64,000 nucleotides of DNA from Vanilla planifolia (Eukaryota > Streptophyta > Magnoliopsida > Asparagales > Orchidaceae): positions 32,952,578-33,016,577 of the forward strand of contig CM043871.1 in NCBI GenBank assembly GCA_023846275.1. Reading direction: 5' to 3'. The position numbers and the translations under genes are program-made. The stretch's first letter is position 1, and each line of letters opens with the position of its first letter. Under the pieces are notes generated by a model. The model saw nothing but the letters and a program-made list of their open reading frames with translations. It did no database searches and had not been told where the DNA came from. This document shows positions 14,401 through 27,439 of the stretch, in pieces.

Positions 14401-15960
14401 GCTTTTCTTCCCAAGGCTCCTATATCTTGCCCATGGTGTGAAAGTTTTAATCAACCCTTCGATTCAATTAAATGACCAAAATGGAGTGTTAAACTTTAGA
14501 AGGAAGAAGTATAAATGGAAAATCTTTGGTAGCATTTATTGGGTTCTTTTGTGCACATGCATGGAATATTTTAAGTAGTTTTCTTAGTATGTGAACACTT
14601 AGTATAATAACTTTAATGTGTTATATTAAAAATCAAAAATATTGAAATTTTAAGATAAATAGAAGAGAAGAGAAAATTCTTAATATAAGAGATAGTATGA
14701 GCTATATTATATAGAAAAAATGATATGAAAAAACATTAAATATAGTATCAATAAAGATATGTATATATAATTTTATAGGATTTAATCTTATGAATGTTTT
14801 TTATAAAATAATTTATGAGAAAATATTATCAATTTGCTATATATAATATATATTTTAAAATATTGTGGCAATTCATTAATTGATTTAATTATTATATTTG
14901 AGAATTACATAATTAAAAAAATGAATAATTGTTTTATAAATGTTTTTGTGTGGGTATGCATGAGAAATTTCTAGAGATCTTCTATAAATATATGAAAGCA
15001 TTCAATATAATGATATCAATACTATCAAACTTTTATAATCTTTAGCTTAATGATTGTTCTTTATTTAGGAAGCCATGAGGAGAAGTTGTCAAAAATTTCT
15101 TTAAAATAAATAATATATAAAAATTATATTATTTTGATTATCTTATATATTCTTGAATGAGATAAAGCATTTGGCATTATAGAAAACTATGTTAGTGATT
15201 GATGTATGATCTTTATATATTATATATTTCTTATTTTTTATGATGATTTTAGTATTATATTTGAGAGTTAAATAGGTCAAAATGTATTATATTGTTTTTC
15301 TATTTTTATTGTTTATTGCGACCATAAATGAGAAATTTTAATTAACTTTTTTAACAATTTTATGAATATTATAAGAATCATTAGTATATGAAATAAGTAG
15401 TATAATAAGTTTAATATGTTATTTTGTTAGCTAGACAAAAAGGAAGGGAAAGTCACATTAATTATTAGGATGAGAAATCGTATGAATTAGGTTATTAAGA
15501 AGGGACACGTATAAGAAAGCATTGAATGCAAAATAGATATAGATATATTTTATGAAAAAAAACAAATGAGAGTGATATTATTCATCAATTTGATTTTAAG
15601 TATTATATTTAAGTAATACATAATTAACAAAATAGTAATATTGAACCCTTTTTTATCTAAATTTCTTTTTTTTTATCATAGAAAATCTCAATCAAATCAA
15701 TTCATATAACATGCTTATGACAACAAATATCCCAAACACATAACATACCATAAGTTAAAAAATATCTTATATATATATATAATGTAAAAAGAGTATTATT
15801 AATTTTGTTTTAATTTATAGAATATAATCTCAAATGAGTTAGCAATGAACATAGTGAACCAACGTTGGACCAAATCGCCATTTGTTTCCCAACTTCTCTC
15901 CACTTACTATTTTCCCCATATTTATTTTTTAAATTTTTTAAATTTTTAATATTTTTTATT
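11410..15960. other. AT-rich spacer
   Basis: No gene is supported. The 14357-14578 plus ORF (73 residues, hydrophobic N-terminus) has no recognised family. 14580-15640 holds loosely repeated TTTATGAGA / ATTATATTTGAGA segments suggesting degraded duplicated repeats. Confidence 0.5.
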
Positions 15961-16007
15961 TCCAACCCATAGTTGGAAACCAATTAATTAACCACTTTAT
16001 TCTCTTC

Positions 16008-16137
16008 TATATAAGCGAGAGCGACGGCGGCAGCCATGAGATATCACTTCCTTCTTCGTCTCCCTTCCTTCTTCCTCCTCCTCCTCCTCCAACGTTCCTC
16101 TTTTCTCTCTCTCTCTCTCAATAGAGATAGAAAGAGA
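16008..16137 (+). promoter_or_regulatory. Core promoter and CT-rich 5' leader of the GT47 gene
   Basis: A TATATAAG box lies at 16008-16015. Transcription would be expected to start about 30 bp downstream, near 16040. The following leader is pyrimidine-rich, with a (CTC)n run near 16076-16090 and a TCTCTC run near 16107-16120, typical of plant 5' UTRs. The ATG at 16036 falls at or before the expected start site; the next in-frame ATG is at 16138. The leader assignment is inference from spacing. Confidence 0.6.
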
Positions 16138-19100
16138 ATGGCATCCTGCTTCTGTACTTGGTTTCATATCATGTATCTCACCCCCCTTCTCCTCCTCCCC
16201 ATCACCGTCTTCCTCATCGCAGTCCCCGCCCCACAACCGCCACCCACCTCCACCATGACCCCAGCGGCCTCCTTCCTCACCTTCCTTCCTTTCATCCAGT
16301 CCCGCCGCCGCTCGCCGGAGACCTCCTCGCCTTCTTCCAGAGCTCGGGTCTTTTCCGACCAGATCAAACCCCCGGAGAGCGAACTCGAGAGGGAGCTTTC
16401 CCGATCACGAGCCGCCATCCGAAGAGCAGTCGCCGGCCCAGGGTGGAGAAACATCTCTGATGCGTTTCCGCTGCCCAGAGTGTACCGCAACGCTGCCGCC
16501 TTCCACGCGTAAGCAAACAGCTTATTTAGCCGCGAATTGCCTTTTGCCTCTTTTACCCTTCGTTAAAATCTCCAAAATAGGGGCGTTTTGGTCTTTTCAA
16601 GATGGCGATGCTTGCCAGTTACGTCGGGCTTTTACTGGGCCTCGCCATTATTTCCCTTCATCACGCTTCCCTTTTCCATAGTTATTAATTAATTTGCAAT
16701 GAAAATCGTATATTTAATCATTAAAATTGATTAATTAGAAATAATAGCTCCAAATGGCATCTTTAAAAAGTGAAAAATAACCCTTTTTAATTTAAAAAAT
16801 TCGTTAAATTATTATATTTTACATTAATAGACTTAATCTTATTTTGAGAAACATTGATTTTTCCGTCATGCTGGTTGAAGTTCTCCAAATTTGGAATATT
16901 AAAAATCTCAAAGGTACAAATCATTTAATAAATAAATCAAATAATTAATTTGGAAAATCTGATCATGGTAAAAAACAAAAAAAAAGCCAAATTTGAAATT
17001 TGTTTCTATTATTTATGACAAATATTAAACAATTTTAGACATTCTCAAACACCCCAAAAAGTAATAAAAAATCAAATAGTTAGTAAATTATTATCTAAGC
17101 CAAATTTGAAATTTGTTTCTATTATTTATGACTTACAGGCATTTTGCATAATGTTTTTATTTGATTTTTTTATTTAAAATGAATTAGAATATGTGGATAC
17201 AGGAGTTACATAGAGATGGAGAAACGATTCAAGGTGTATGTGTATGAGGAAGGTGAGGCTCCACTGGTGCACACCGGACCGTGCAAGAACATTTACACAA
17301 CTGAGGGGAGGTTTATTTCCGAGATGGAGATGTTAAGACCATCATCAAACGGGAGGTACGGGGCGATCAGGACCAACAACCCAGATCGTGCACATGCCTT
17401 CTTCCTCCCTTTTAGCATCGTCCAACTCGTGCGGTATATCTACACTCAGAATTCTCACGATCACACCACCCTTCGTCGCTTTGTTGCAGACTACATCGAC
17501 GTTGTTGCGTCCAACCATCCATATTGGAATCGCTCGGCTGGGGCTGACCACTTCATGCTCTCATGTCATGATTGGGTGTGTACATATCCGAACTATAGTA
17601 TTGTTAGAATAGTCTTAGTCAACAAAGTTAAGCAACATGTTTAAATGCAGGGTCCACATGTTTCTCAAGCTAACTCAAATCTGTATGGCAACTCGATTCG
17701 AGCTCTATGTAATGCAAACAAATCAGAGGGGTTTCGACCAGGAAAGGATGTAAGCATCCCGGAGATCAATCTTGTCACCGGTGATATGCCATTACAAGTA
17801 TTATCCCATCCAATGCCCACGAAGTCCTCTCCTCGCCCTCTTCTTGCCTTTTTTGCCGGTGGATTGCACGGACCAATTCGGCCTGTGCTCCTCCATCATT
17901 GGAAGAATATAGACCCAGATATAGAGGTGCATGAGTATCTACCGCCTGGTTCTGATGACTACTTCTCTTACATGCGTCGATCTCGCTTTTGCCTCTGCCC
18001 CAGTGGATATGAGGTGAGCATCTTTTTATTTTTTATTTTTTTATATATATTTATTGTAAATATTATTCTTTGTGAAAATGATAATCAATTATTTTAAACT
18101 TATGATTCAATAAATACACCTGTTTTTTTTAAAAAGAATAATTTATATTTTTAAAAAAGATTAATTATTTTTAAATATATCATGAATATGTAATGCAAAA
18201 AAAAAAAAGTTTTTTTATTTAGATATTTATTTTTCTAATTAATGAATATTACTAATATTAATTATACTTGGAATTAGATTAGGAATGGTCATTTTTTGTT
18301 AATGTTAGTTGCAATAGATTAAAAAGTTATAATTTTATTTTTTTGTTCATAAAAAATATTATTGCTGATATAGTCTTATGGAAGTTATAATGTTACTTCA
18401 TTTTATGTGATTAAATTATTATATTGTTTAAATAAACAAAACAATTATTAAACGATTTTAAATAAATAATGGCTTAAAATCATTTTCATACATATGGCAA
18501 ACTTAAACTTGAGCAATTTTCTTTGTTAGTTTTGCAAACATATGGCACGCAATATTAAATAGCCTTTAGTTAGAATTTCTTCAAAAAATTAGTTTTTCAA
18601 ATTTTAATTGATCAAATTTGAAACTTTCATGTTTTCAATAAAACTAAGTGAAATAAAGTCAAGTAAATGGTTATAATAACATCTTTTTAATGATATATTT
18701 TTTAGCTAAAAAATTTATCAATATAATCCTTAGTCTCGAATTAACTCTAATCATTTTTCTTTAGGTCTAAAAAAATATGTCAATATAATCCTTTGTCTCG
18801 AATTAACTCTAATCATTTTTCTTTAGGTAGCGAGCCCTCGGGTGGTGGAGGCTATCTACTCCAATTGCATACCAGTGATTATATCTGAGGGTTATGTATT
18901 ACCATTTGCAGATGTGTTACAATGGGAAGAGTTCTCTTTGTCTTTGTCAGTGCACGATATTCCAAGGATGAAAGAGATTTTGATGGCAATTCCAGAGGAG
19001 AAAGTGCGACAATTAAGAATTGGCATAAAAGCTGTGCATCATCATTTTGTGTTAAACCATCCTCCCAAGAGATTTGACGTATTTCACATGATATTACATT

Positions 19101-19156
19101 CTATATGGCTTCGTCGACTTAATGTGAAGATTGACATTCAAGAACAAGGTTCTTGA
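16138..19156 (+). CDS. GT47 exostosin-family glycosyltransferase, four exons
   Basis: Exons (coding part): 16138-16508, 17203-17575, 17651-18013, 18827-19156. All introns are GT..AG and the reading frame is continuous, giving 478 residues. The product should be a Golgi type II membrane glycosyltransferase of the plant exostosin/GT47 family; donor and acceptor sugars cannot be told from sequence. A hydrophobic signal anchor (about residues 10-30) is followed by a Pro/Ser/Arg-rich stem, then the exostosin domain from about residue 125. That domain holds [80 protein letters not shown] and the C-terminal [12 protein letters not shown]. From memory of the family, this pattern best fits the Arabidopsis At5g20260/At5g25310/At3g42180 clade. 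An in-frame ATG at 16036 would add 34 residues, but it lies only about 28 bp after the start of the TATA box, so 16138 is preferred. No stop or frameshift was seen. Confidence 0.9.
16985..17132. repeat. Direct 35-bp repeat in GT47 intron 1
   Basis: Copies at 16985-17019 and 17098-17132 share the same 35 bases, which run from AGCCAAATTTGAAATTTG to TATTTATGAC. They are 113 bp apart inside intron 1 (16509-17202). The intron is otherwise plain AT-rich sequence. Confidence 0.85.
18701..18828 (+). repeat. Tandem about 62-bp duplication carrying the GT47 exon-4 splice acceptor
   Basis: Unit 1 is 18701-18759 and unit 2 is 18760-18821. A third TTTAGGT start at 18822 forms the real acceptor (AG at 18825-18826). 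An equivalent AG with the same TTTCTTTAG context lies at 18763-18764. Exon 3 ends on a codon boundary, so use of the upstream AG gives GTC TAA, an immediate stop. Only the downstream site yields the conserved VASPRVVEA sequence. Confidence 0.85.
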
Positions 19157-22100
19157 GAAAGTATCACAAATAAGTCAAAGTGGACATTACCTTGATTTTG
19201 TTATACCACAGCCAATAATTTAAGGATTATTGTATTTTTGTGTTCATTAAAAAATATTCATCTATAAGACTTTTTGATAAATTGTACAAATTAATGCTCA
19301 AATAAAAAATATTTCCTTTTTTAACAGTTTTGTAAAATATTTTTAAGCAAATATTGTCATTTTTTTAAATATATTGAGTGAACTAATAAATGAATCATAT
19401 AAGTTTCATAAATTTCATTCCAATAAACACAAAATTGTTGTTTAGCAAAATTCTAAAAACAGTTAGCTTATAAACTTAAAATTTTAAAATTAAAAATTTG
19501 TCTTGCTATCTTTCTTTCCTTCATAAAATTTAAATACAATACAAAAAGTACAAATTAAAATAAAAAAGATTAAAATAATAAAAAATAATAATAAAACAAA
19601 AAAACCTTAGATTTCATAAATGATTTTTTATTCTAATGACACAAGTAAAACTCTTTTTTTGATTGTTTTGAAGTCATATGATTTGATTAAAATAATAAAA
19701 AATAATAATAAAACAAAAAAACCTTAGATTTCATAAATGATTTTTTATTCTAATGACACAAGTAAAACTCTTTTTTTGATTGTTTTGAAGTCATATGATT
19801 TGATTCATAATCTTTAATAAATTTAGATCTCTTACACCTAAGTTTTATTAGATTTACTTAATGTATTACATCAAAATGACAAATGCAAACAAAAAAATGA
19901 TAAAATTACCTATTTAAAAGTCAAGAAAATTAACTAAATTTAGGAGTGTGTTTAACATAAAGAATTAGAGCTCAATGTGACTATACATTATTCCTAAAAT
20001 TTTATCTTAATCAGGTAACTACTAATATGGATTCCAAACTTAACAATAAACATAAGGTGACAAAACTTTATGATATCAGAATCATGAAATTAAATCACTC
20101 ATGAAATGACAATAAGATAAAAAATATTGTTATATATGAGGACTTCAGTTATCAACTATGAAGTTTCATCGAATTTTCAATTCATTTTGTTAGGACAAAA
20201 ACTTAAAATTAGCAACATAAAGATTTATTAGTTTTCTCATAATTAGTTCAGGATAAGGAATTTTTATCCTAATCTTCACTAAATCAATCGGCTTTTATTT
20301 TGGAAATGTTAAAATTTAGAGAACAAAGAGATAATATAATTATATTTAATATGTTCTATTTTAGGAATTTCTAATAATTCCCAAAAAGTGAAATCACTAA
20401 GATTTTCAACATACAAATGAGTGGCTTCCAAGTTTGAAATGAAGTGGAACATAAAATGCAATGCATGAGTTTGTAATGGTGGTTGATGTTGAGGTAACTC
20501 AAATGTGGAAGATGAAAACTAATGGTTCAAGGCACTACAAAATAGCAATGGAAGCAATTTGTATAGGTTTAGATAGATAAAACAAATTCTAAATCTTTTA
20601 TGTTGTAGGTGGTGAGAGTAAATCAAAGCTAATTAAATTGAAATTGATTAACATAAACTAAAAACAAGATAAAATTAAAAAAATAATGAAAAAATATAAC
20701 TAATTAAGAAAAATATTTTAAAAAAATATAAAATTAATTAGGGTCACTCAATATCCCAAAGTATAAAGGTAGACACCATTTGTTATACTATTATATTTTT
20801 ATATACAAAATAGGTGTTTTATTTCACAATAAATATAAGTGATCTAAGAATCTCAAAAAATCGATCAAACTCAACCCAAATAAACTCTAATCCCACTAAA
20901 TATTTCAATGGTGATTATACAAAGGATATAAATTGCAAGAAAATATATAAAGGCACAAACATCCTTAGCAAATTTGTAGGATGGTGTTGAATGGCATCAT
21001 TGTGAAAATAAAAGACATATTCGACTATATCAAATCTCCTAGCAATAAAGAATCTCAACTCTAATGAGTATGTGTACTCCTTTGGTAACTCTAACATGTC
21101 ATTAACAAAGGATAACAATTGGGTTCTCTGGCTTGTGCTATAAATAATGCATTGGGATCTTAGGTAGGAACATCAAATAACTTGGTCAATAAGCCATCTT
21201 TCCTGTAATAGAAGATGAATAGAAGTTTGATGAGTAAATTAACTTTCATGGCAATGATATATCAAGGTTTGAATGTGACAACATAAAGTTATATGTTGCT
21301 TATGCATTCAAACTATACACATAACTTGACTAACAATCTATGCCAGTTCTAAAGGTGAACTAGGATGTGAGACTAAGTTCATGTTATTATATTCTCTAAA
21401 GATGGCAAAGGCATAATATCTTTCATAATGGTCTATCTTGGGATGTTTAACATACAAATATAACTCCTTCAAAATAGTCTAATAAGTCCAATGTTATGAG
21501 TAATTCATAAAAGTAATGAAAGATAATTGAAAAAAATGTAATTACTAAATTAGTCTCAACTCTTAGGCATAAGTGATCCTTACATGTGCATTAATTTAAA
21601 TTAATCAAAATCTATATCTTGTAAGTGATCCTCTTAGTGAACTTAACAATTAGTATTATAGTGAGTTACTCTGATTAGAAGATCTAAATTTTCAAATGAT
21701 ATCTAACCAAATGTATCAAATAAAGTGCTCTAATGGAAAATTTTGCCTTTTAACTTAAGTTTACAACTTAAAGGAAATCCTAATGTGCATTGTTGACTTT
21801 GCAAAATTTTGAAAAGCATTATTCCTTGTAATCACATTGCTTTTTGTATTGATCTTTCAAATTTTAGTTTTTGAAAACTATTATATTTTTTCTTGAAAAT
21901 TCTTTTTTAATTATGTTTTGTCTTCTCTTATTTGAAGAAAAAGCTTTACTACATAGAAAAATGTATTTAAATTGTTTATGCAAAACTTACATTTTGATGT
22001 ATATGCTTTATTTGAAAAGCCAAATAAAATTTCTACAGATATCACAAATGATATTAATGATAATTTATTAAAAATTATGCTTCCTTATAACAAATGAATG

Positions 22101-22900
22101 CATGTAATGTTTTGTGCCCTTATTAATGATAAGTTTTAGAAAATAGTAAGCTAAGTACATGTTCTAACATTATTTGAAAGCTAGATAACTTATATAGAGA
22201 AAGACCTCAATTTTATGAGAAGAGAAAGCCAAAAAAAATTTTAAAAAAGAGAAAATGAGTATAAAAGTCCTTCAAGTATTGATGTTGGATAGGTGGCAAC
22301 CACATTATAATGAGTAATAAAGAAGGATTAACTTGCATATATTAAGAGCAAAGAAAATACAAAGAATAAATATGAGAAATATGAAAAATATATAAAAAAA
22401 AGAATTCAAGATAATTTAAGCTAAGAGAAGACTGAGAGTAACATAGAGGTCACTCCATATTCTAGGATGGAAAACTCTTCAATGGCAAAAAAATGAGGTA
22501 TTTAGAAAGGAATTTAGTGATATTGATGTTGAATAATTAAAAAAGTAAATATCACACGAGCACAAAAGAAAATCAATGAACAATTTTTCTAGATCTTGGT
22601 AAAAATCCAAAATAATAATATAATTGTACATGAAAACTAATTAAAAAATACTAAAGGAATCGAATCAAAAGAAATAAAAAAAGTGATAAAAACCTGACAT
22701 TGACAAATGAAAGTAATATATAAAATGTCGATAATGAAAGATCCAAGTCAAATCATTAGAGATGGTGTGAGAACAAAGGATATTAATATTGGAGATGATT
22801 AGAAGATGTTATAGTTGAGTCGACGATAAATTAGCTTGACGTCACACCACTTGGGCCTGAACCCCTCCTAGTATCAAAGCCCCAACTATTTAATACATTG
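19157..22900. other. Spacer downstream of the GT47 gene
   Basis: An AATAAA-type polyadenylation signal candidate lies near 19297 (CAAATAAAAAAT). Apart from the 117-bp tandem duplication, the rest is AT-rich and low-information, with no recognised gene. Confidence 0.5.
19568..19801. repeat. 117-bp perfect-looking tandem duplication
   Basis: Units 19568-19684 and 19685-19801 read the same base for base by eye, including AAACAAAAAAACCTTAG and GAAGTCATATGATTT. The lack of divergence points to a recent event. Confidence 0.9.
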
Positions 22901-22907
22901 AATTTCT

Positions 22908-23021
22908 TTTTATGATCAATCTTAAGATCTCAATAAGATGCAAATGAACGAAGTGAAAATTTTATTCATGCCAAAATTGTCCTCTTCACACAAGGGTAGG
23001 TCTCCCCTTTTATAGAGAACA
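22908..23021 (-). mobile_element. LTR fragment in opposite orientation
   Basis: Read on the minus strand it has CTATAAAAGGGGAGACCTAC followed by AATAAAATTTTCACTTCG and GAGATCTTAAGATTGATCAT. This matches 27243-27352 on the plus strand. It therefore flanks the gypsy body as an inverted, not direct, copy and belongs to another insertion or a rearrangement. Confidence 0.6.
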
Positions 23022-23279
23022 TAGAGATATATTGCTAAAAGCACTTGGAATAAATATTAATTTAAAAAAAAAGTTTTTTTAAAAGTGTATAATATATGTA
23101 GATAATATCTGATAAGAATTATAACATGGAGCATCCTGTATCAACCAAATAAGAGTGGAAAACATGGAAGTCAAATTGAAGGAATTTGGAAATATGATCA
23201 ACTAGTTAAAACAAATTCCTAATGAGGTTACCTTAAGTAAGAATAACATTATTTATACACCTAATTAAACACCCCGTTG

Positions 23280-26200
23280 GACTAATGACTCCTTCTTGAG
23301 ACTACATCGTGGAAATAATGATGACAAACTTATAAAGTTCATCAAATATGACACAACTACCTTTCATAATACCTTAAAACCTAAGGACCGCTTCGAGTGG
23401 GAAGCAGCCATTGATCATTATTTTCATTAGTTTAGAGTTAGTGAATAAAGAAAGGTGATAGTTTCCTGTATGGAGTTAGCTAAATGAGCCCAATAATTTA
23501 TGAAAACTATAGATAACAATTGTCACAAGAGAGGATCACCACTCATAGAAATTTGGAATGAATTTAAAGGAATCTTTAGAGACAAATATATACCTTTTTT
23601 CTTACAAAGATTAGTTACTAGGCCAATGATAACATTTAATCCATAGAAAAAAGTTTGTAAATATGTATATTGCTCATTTTGATGACTATCATTTGCATTG
23701 TGATGTCAATGAAAGCTCTTTAGTTACCGTCTCTTGATTTCGAGCTGGATTAAGAAATGATGTACAAAGGGAACTTTCATGACAACATTTAAACTCTAGA
23801 AGGGGCTTATAAGATTTCTAATGAGTTTGAGTGCTTCCAAAATCTTTATCCTACTAAAAGAATTGAATTAACACTTATCCTTTCGACTCAATAATCTCGA
23901 GCCATCTATTAGTCATTTAACAACACACCCTTTTCCAATCCCTATCCCAAAACCCATAGTGAAGCCTAGTTAATCATCCTCTCGTGATACCCCACCTTTT
24001 ATGTGAAGGTGATGATGACATATGGAAGCTTAGTTTCCTATATGACATAAATTATAAAGAAGGAGAAAAATGTGAGAAACCTAACCCTAGAGAAAAAGTA
24101 AAGGCAAAAGAGTATGCTCTTTATCAAATCTAACTAATGAATACTATAAAGATGAAGAAAAAAACATTAATGAAATTAAACCCATCATAATTGTGTGGTG
24201 TACTTACACTTAACTTAGGATAAGTGAAGATTGAAGATGTTCCATGATTTTTTATACATTTGTCAAATTAGAAGAAAATATTTATAAGGTTGTAATAGAT
24301 AGTGGTAATAACATAAATATCATTTACACTAATATGTGCCTTGGACTTACCACCACCCAGAACCCAAATTCATAAATTATTTTTTGAATTGATGACACCT
24401 TTAATTCTATCAAAAAGTAAATGTATGGTACCACTTAGATTTGGCAAATATTTAGATGGCATTTTATGTGACGTTGTTTTTGGATAAGTTAGGAGTATTA
24501 TCTTAGAATGACTTTGGCTATATGACTATGATGTCCTTGTAATATTAATACCTGTACATTCACACATTATGATCAAAATATTAAGTTATATCCATCACCA
24601 TCTAGAGGTCACATCTAGCCTAAAAAGAAACCAATCACCAACCCAGAGAAGAAAATTCAATTTATGTCTCAAGATGAAGTAGATAAGGAATTTATTAATA
24701 GAATCATTATGTGGGTTGTATTAATGATAGAGGTCTCAAACAAAGTACCAGATTTAGCTATACCACTAATAATATAATCTATCTTATCTAGTTTTATTAA
24801 TGTTTAAAGTATCAAGTGATGACTTAGTCATAGAAATAGGAGGAGCCCTTAGCTATGACGAACAACTAATTGCATATTTAAGTGAAAAATTAAATGAGTC
24901 TCATAAGAAATACTTTATTTATGAAAAAAATTATACAATAGTCTATGTATTATATTTTGATCATAAGGCTTTAAGATATCTAAACTAAAAAAAAATGAAA
25001 ATCACAATACACTAAATGGATAAAGTTTCTTTAATATTATTGCTTCATCTTAAAATATAAGCCAAGAATAGAAAACAAAGTTGCCAGTGCTTTAGTAGAG
25101 GAGTGAATCTACTCACCACATTGTTTTCTCAATCACTGGCTTTAAAACTTTACCTAATCTTCTTGTTTATAAAGAAATAATTATCTAATTAAAGAAATTA
25201 ATGATTATATAATTAAAGAGAGTTACCTTTTTCATAACAAACAACTATGTAAATCTCAAATATTATTTAGAGATTTTTTAGTATGGGAAATACATGTTGG
25301 AAATCTAGCAACATATTTTAGATGAGACAAAACAATTATGAAATTTGAATTTATATTTTATTGGGCAAGACTATATCGATTTGTCACTTAAATATTTATT
25401 AGATATAGGACTTTTGTAGTCGCCAAGCAATGTACACAGAATATCATACTTTGTACCCCACTGCTAGTATTATCACTACAATGACCTTAGTGTGGATTTT
25501 GTCATTATGCGACTTAAAATCTTTCAAAGATATGACTATATTTTTGTGATAGTAGATTGATTTACAAAAATAACAAGCTTTGTCCTATGTTTTAAACTTC
25601 CAATGCTTCACACATTGCTTAATTATTCTTTTGATGAAGTGATTAGGATTCATGGGTTACCTCATGAACAAAGTCAAAGATAAAGATACCCATTTCACTT
25701 CAAACTATTGGAAAACCTTTGACAGCTTATAAGGGTGAGGTTAAAATTTGCATATACTTACAATCCCCAAATTGATGGTTAAACTTAGGCAGTAAATTGA
25801 AGCTTAAGAAATTTATTATAGTGTTTATTAGGAAAAATATAAAAAGTGGGATTTACTGAACATGCATATAATAATTCAATTAATAGATCTATAGGGATGA
25901 GTCTCTTTTGAAGCTTATAATAGATATAACCCTTATATCTAATTGATCTCATCCCATTACCTATTCAAGTATGTACACCAAAGTTTACATAAGAATTTAC
26001 ACAACATATAATAAAAATTCATAAGTATATTAAAGATAAAATAAATTTAAATAACAAGTAATATAAGAGATTAGCTGATGCATGCTATAGGCATAAAAGA
26101 ATTCTCAGAATGAGACTACGTGATGATTTGAATCGAGTTCAAAAAGTCCTTATCATGAGCTCTGAGGAAGTTACATGCAAGAGGTGTTAACACCTATTCC

Positions 26201-26600
26201 AAATATTAGAAAAGATTAGATCAAATGCACATAATATAGAGCTACTTGATGTCTAAGACATCAGCAATGCATTTAACATCTCAAATATGATGGCTTACAA
26301 GGAGTTGATTAAGATTCCCAATGAACCACTTGAGTCAACATCAACACCCCTTAAAAATGAACCACTATATCAGTGTCCACCAACTTATCATGGTAAGAAG
26401 AGTAAGTAGATTAAAAATATACTAGATGATCAAAATATATAAAATGAAAATCAAATTTATCAGAGGTATCTTGTTTATTGAAAAGGTTGATCAGACATTT
26501 AGGATACTTGGATCGCAAAGGAAGAGTTACAATGATTAAACTTAGAGGTATTGAAGACTTATGAGGTTTGCTCTAGAACAGTTGACTCATTAGAATTGAG
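23280..26600 (+). mobile_element. Decayed Ty3/gypsy chromovirus, internal region
   Basis: Broken by many stops and frameshifts, but the order is clear. Gag is at about 23370-23900 (DRFEWEAAIDHYFH, GSPLIEIWNEFKGIFRDKYI, FRAGLRNDVQREL). Protease is at about 24250-24365 (VVIDSGNNINIIY). RNase H is at about 24800-25130 (GGALSYDEQLIAYLSEKLNE, DHKALRYLN, RGVNLLTTL). Integrase traces span about 25230-26160. A chromodomain-like end is at about 26450-26570 (YQRYLVY, DTWIAKEELQ). Only about 430 bp separates protease from RNase H, so the reverse transcriptase domain has been deleted. Clearly non-functional. Confidence 0.8.
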
Positions 26601-27430
26601 TTTTTTTTTGCTCTGAGAGAATTAATGAGGACACCATTTAAATTTGAGGTTTTTGATGCACATGATCCAGTAAGGTTTACTCGAGCACCTACAAATAAAC
26701 AAGCTACTTATGTTTCATTTGAAGATTCAATTTGAGCTTAAAAATGCATTTTAGGCTCAAATTGCATTTCTAAACAACTATTTGGGCTATAAGCACCCAT
26801 TTGTGGCTCATTGGGTTTGTTTCTTGCAAATTTTGCACCTGATTTACCACTAGCTCCACTCAATCTATTGATGGAGTTGCACTTAACTCACACTTGTTTG
26901 ATGTTTCACTCGAAATAGTATTGTGCATAGATCTTTAAGTTCATGTGACTTTCTTTTCTGCATAGATCAGTCATGTCCATTCATGGGTCCTCGTGACTCA
27001 CGAGCGTGCATAGATTTGTCACTTCTACTTGAGCTACCAATCTAACTCTTGACCTTGTTTCCACTGTGATTCGTCGATCCGACCCATCACTTATAAATTG
27101 TTTTTGATGAAGTCTTACTAACTCGATTTTGACCCACGACATTTCATAAAGCTTTTTAGGAACAACTTATGACATTAGATTTTGATTTTTTTTAGATTTA
27201 TTTTTATTTTTAGGACTTTTCCTAATATACCTTTTCGTTTTTTAAATAAAAGAGGAGATCTACCTTTTTATGAATAGGACAATCTTTGCATACATGAAAT
27301 TTTCACTTTGCTCATTTACATGTTGAGATCTGAAAATTGATCATAGTAAAAACTTCAACGTGCTAATTCATCAGGATTTTGATAATATGAGAAAGGGTGC
27401 GAGTCTCAAGTAATGATACACTAAGCGAAT
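26600..27430 (+). mobile_element. Probable 3' LTR of the plus-strand gypsy element
   Basis: It follows the chromodomain end. A TAAATAAAAGAGGAG promoter-like stretch near 27243 and a GAAATTTTCACTTTGCTC segment resemble an LTR U3/R/U5. The same segment occurs inverted at 22908-23021. Exact ends were not resolved. Confidence 0.5.
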
Positions 27431-27439
27431 TTGTCGTCA

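Noticed and set aside
14357..14578. 73-residue hydrophobic ORF as a gene
   Set aside because: No promoter, splice or family support; AT-rich hydrophobic frames arise readily by chance.
16158..16681. Long plus and minus open frames over GT47 exon 1
   Set aside because: Shadow frames caused by GC-rich coding sequence; the conserved protein is in the 16138 frame.
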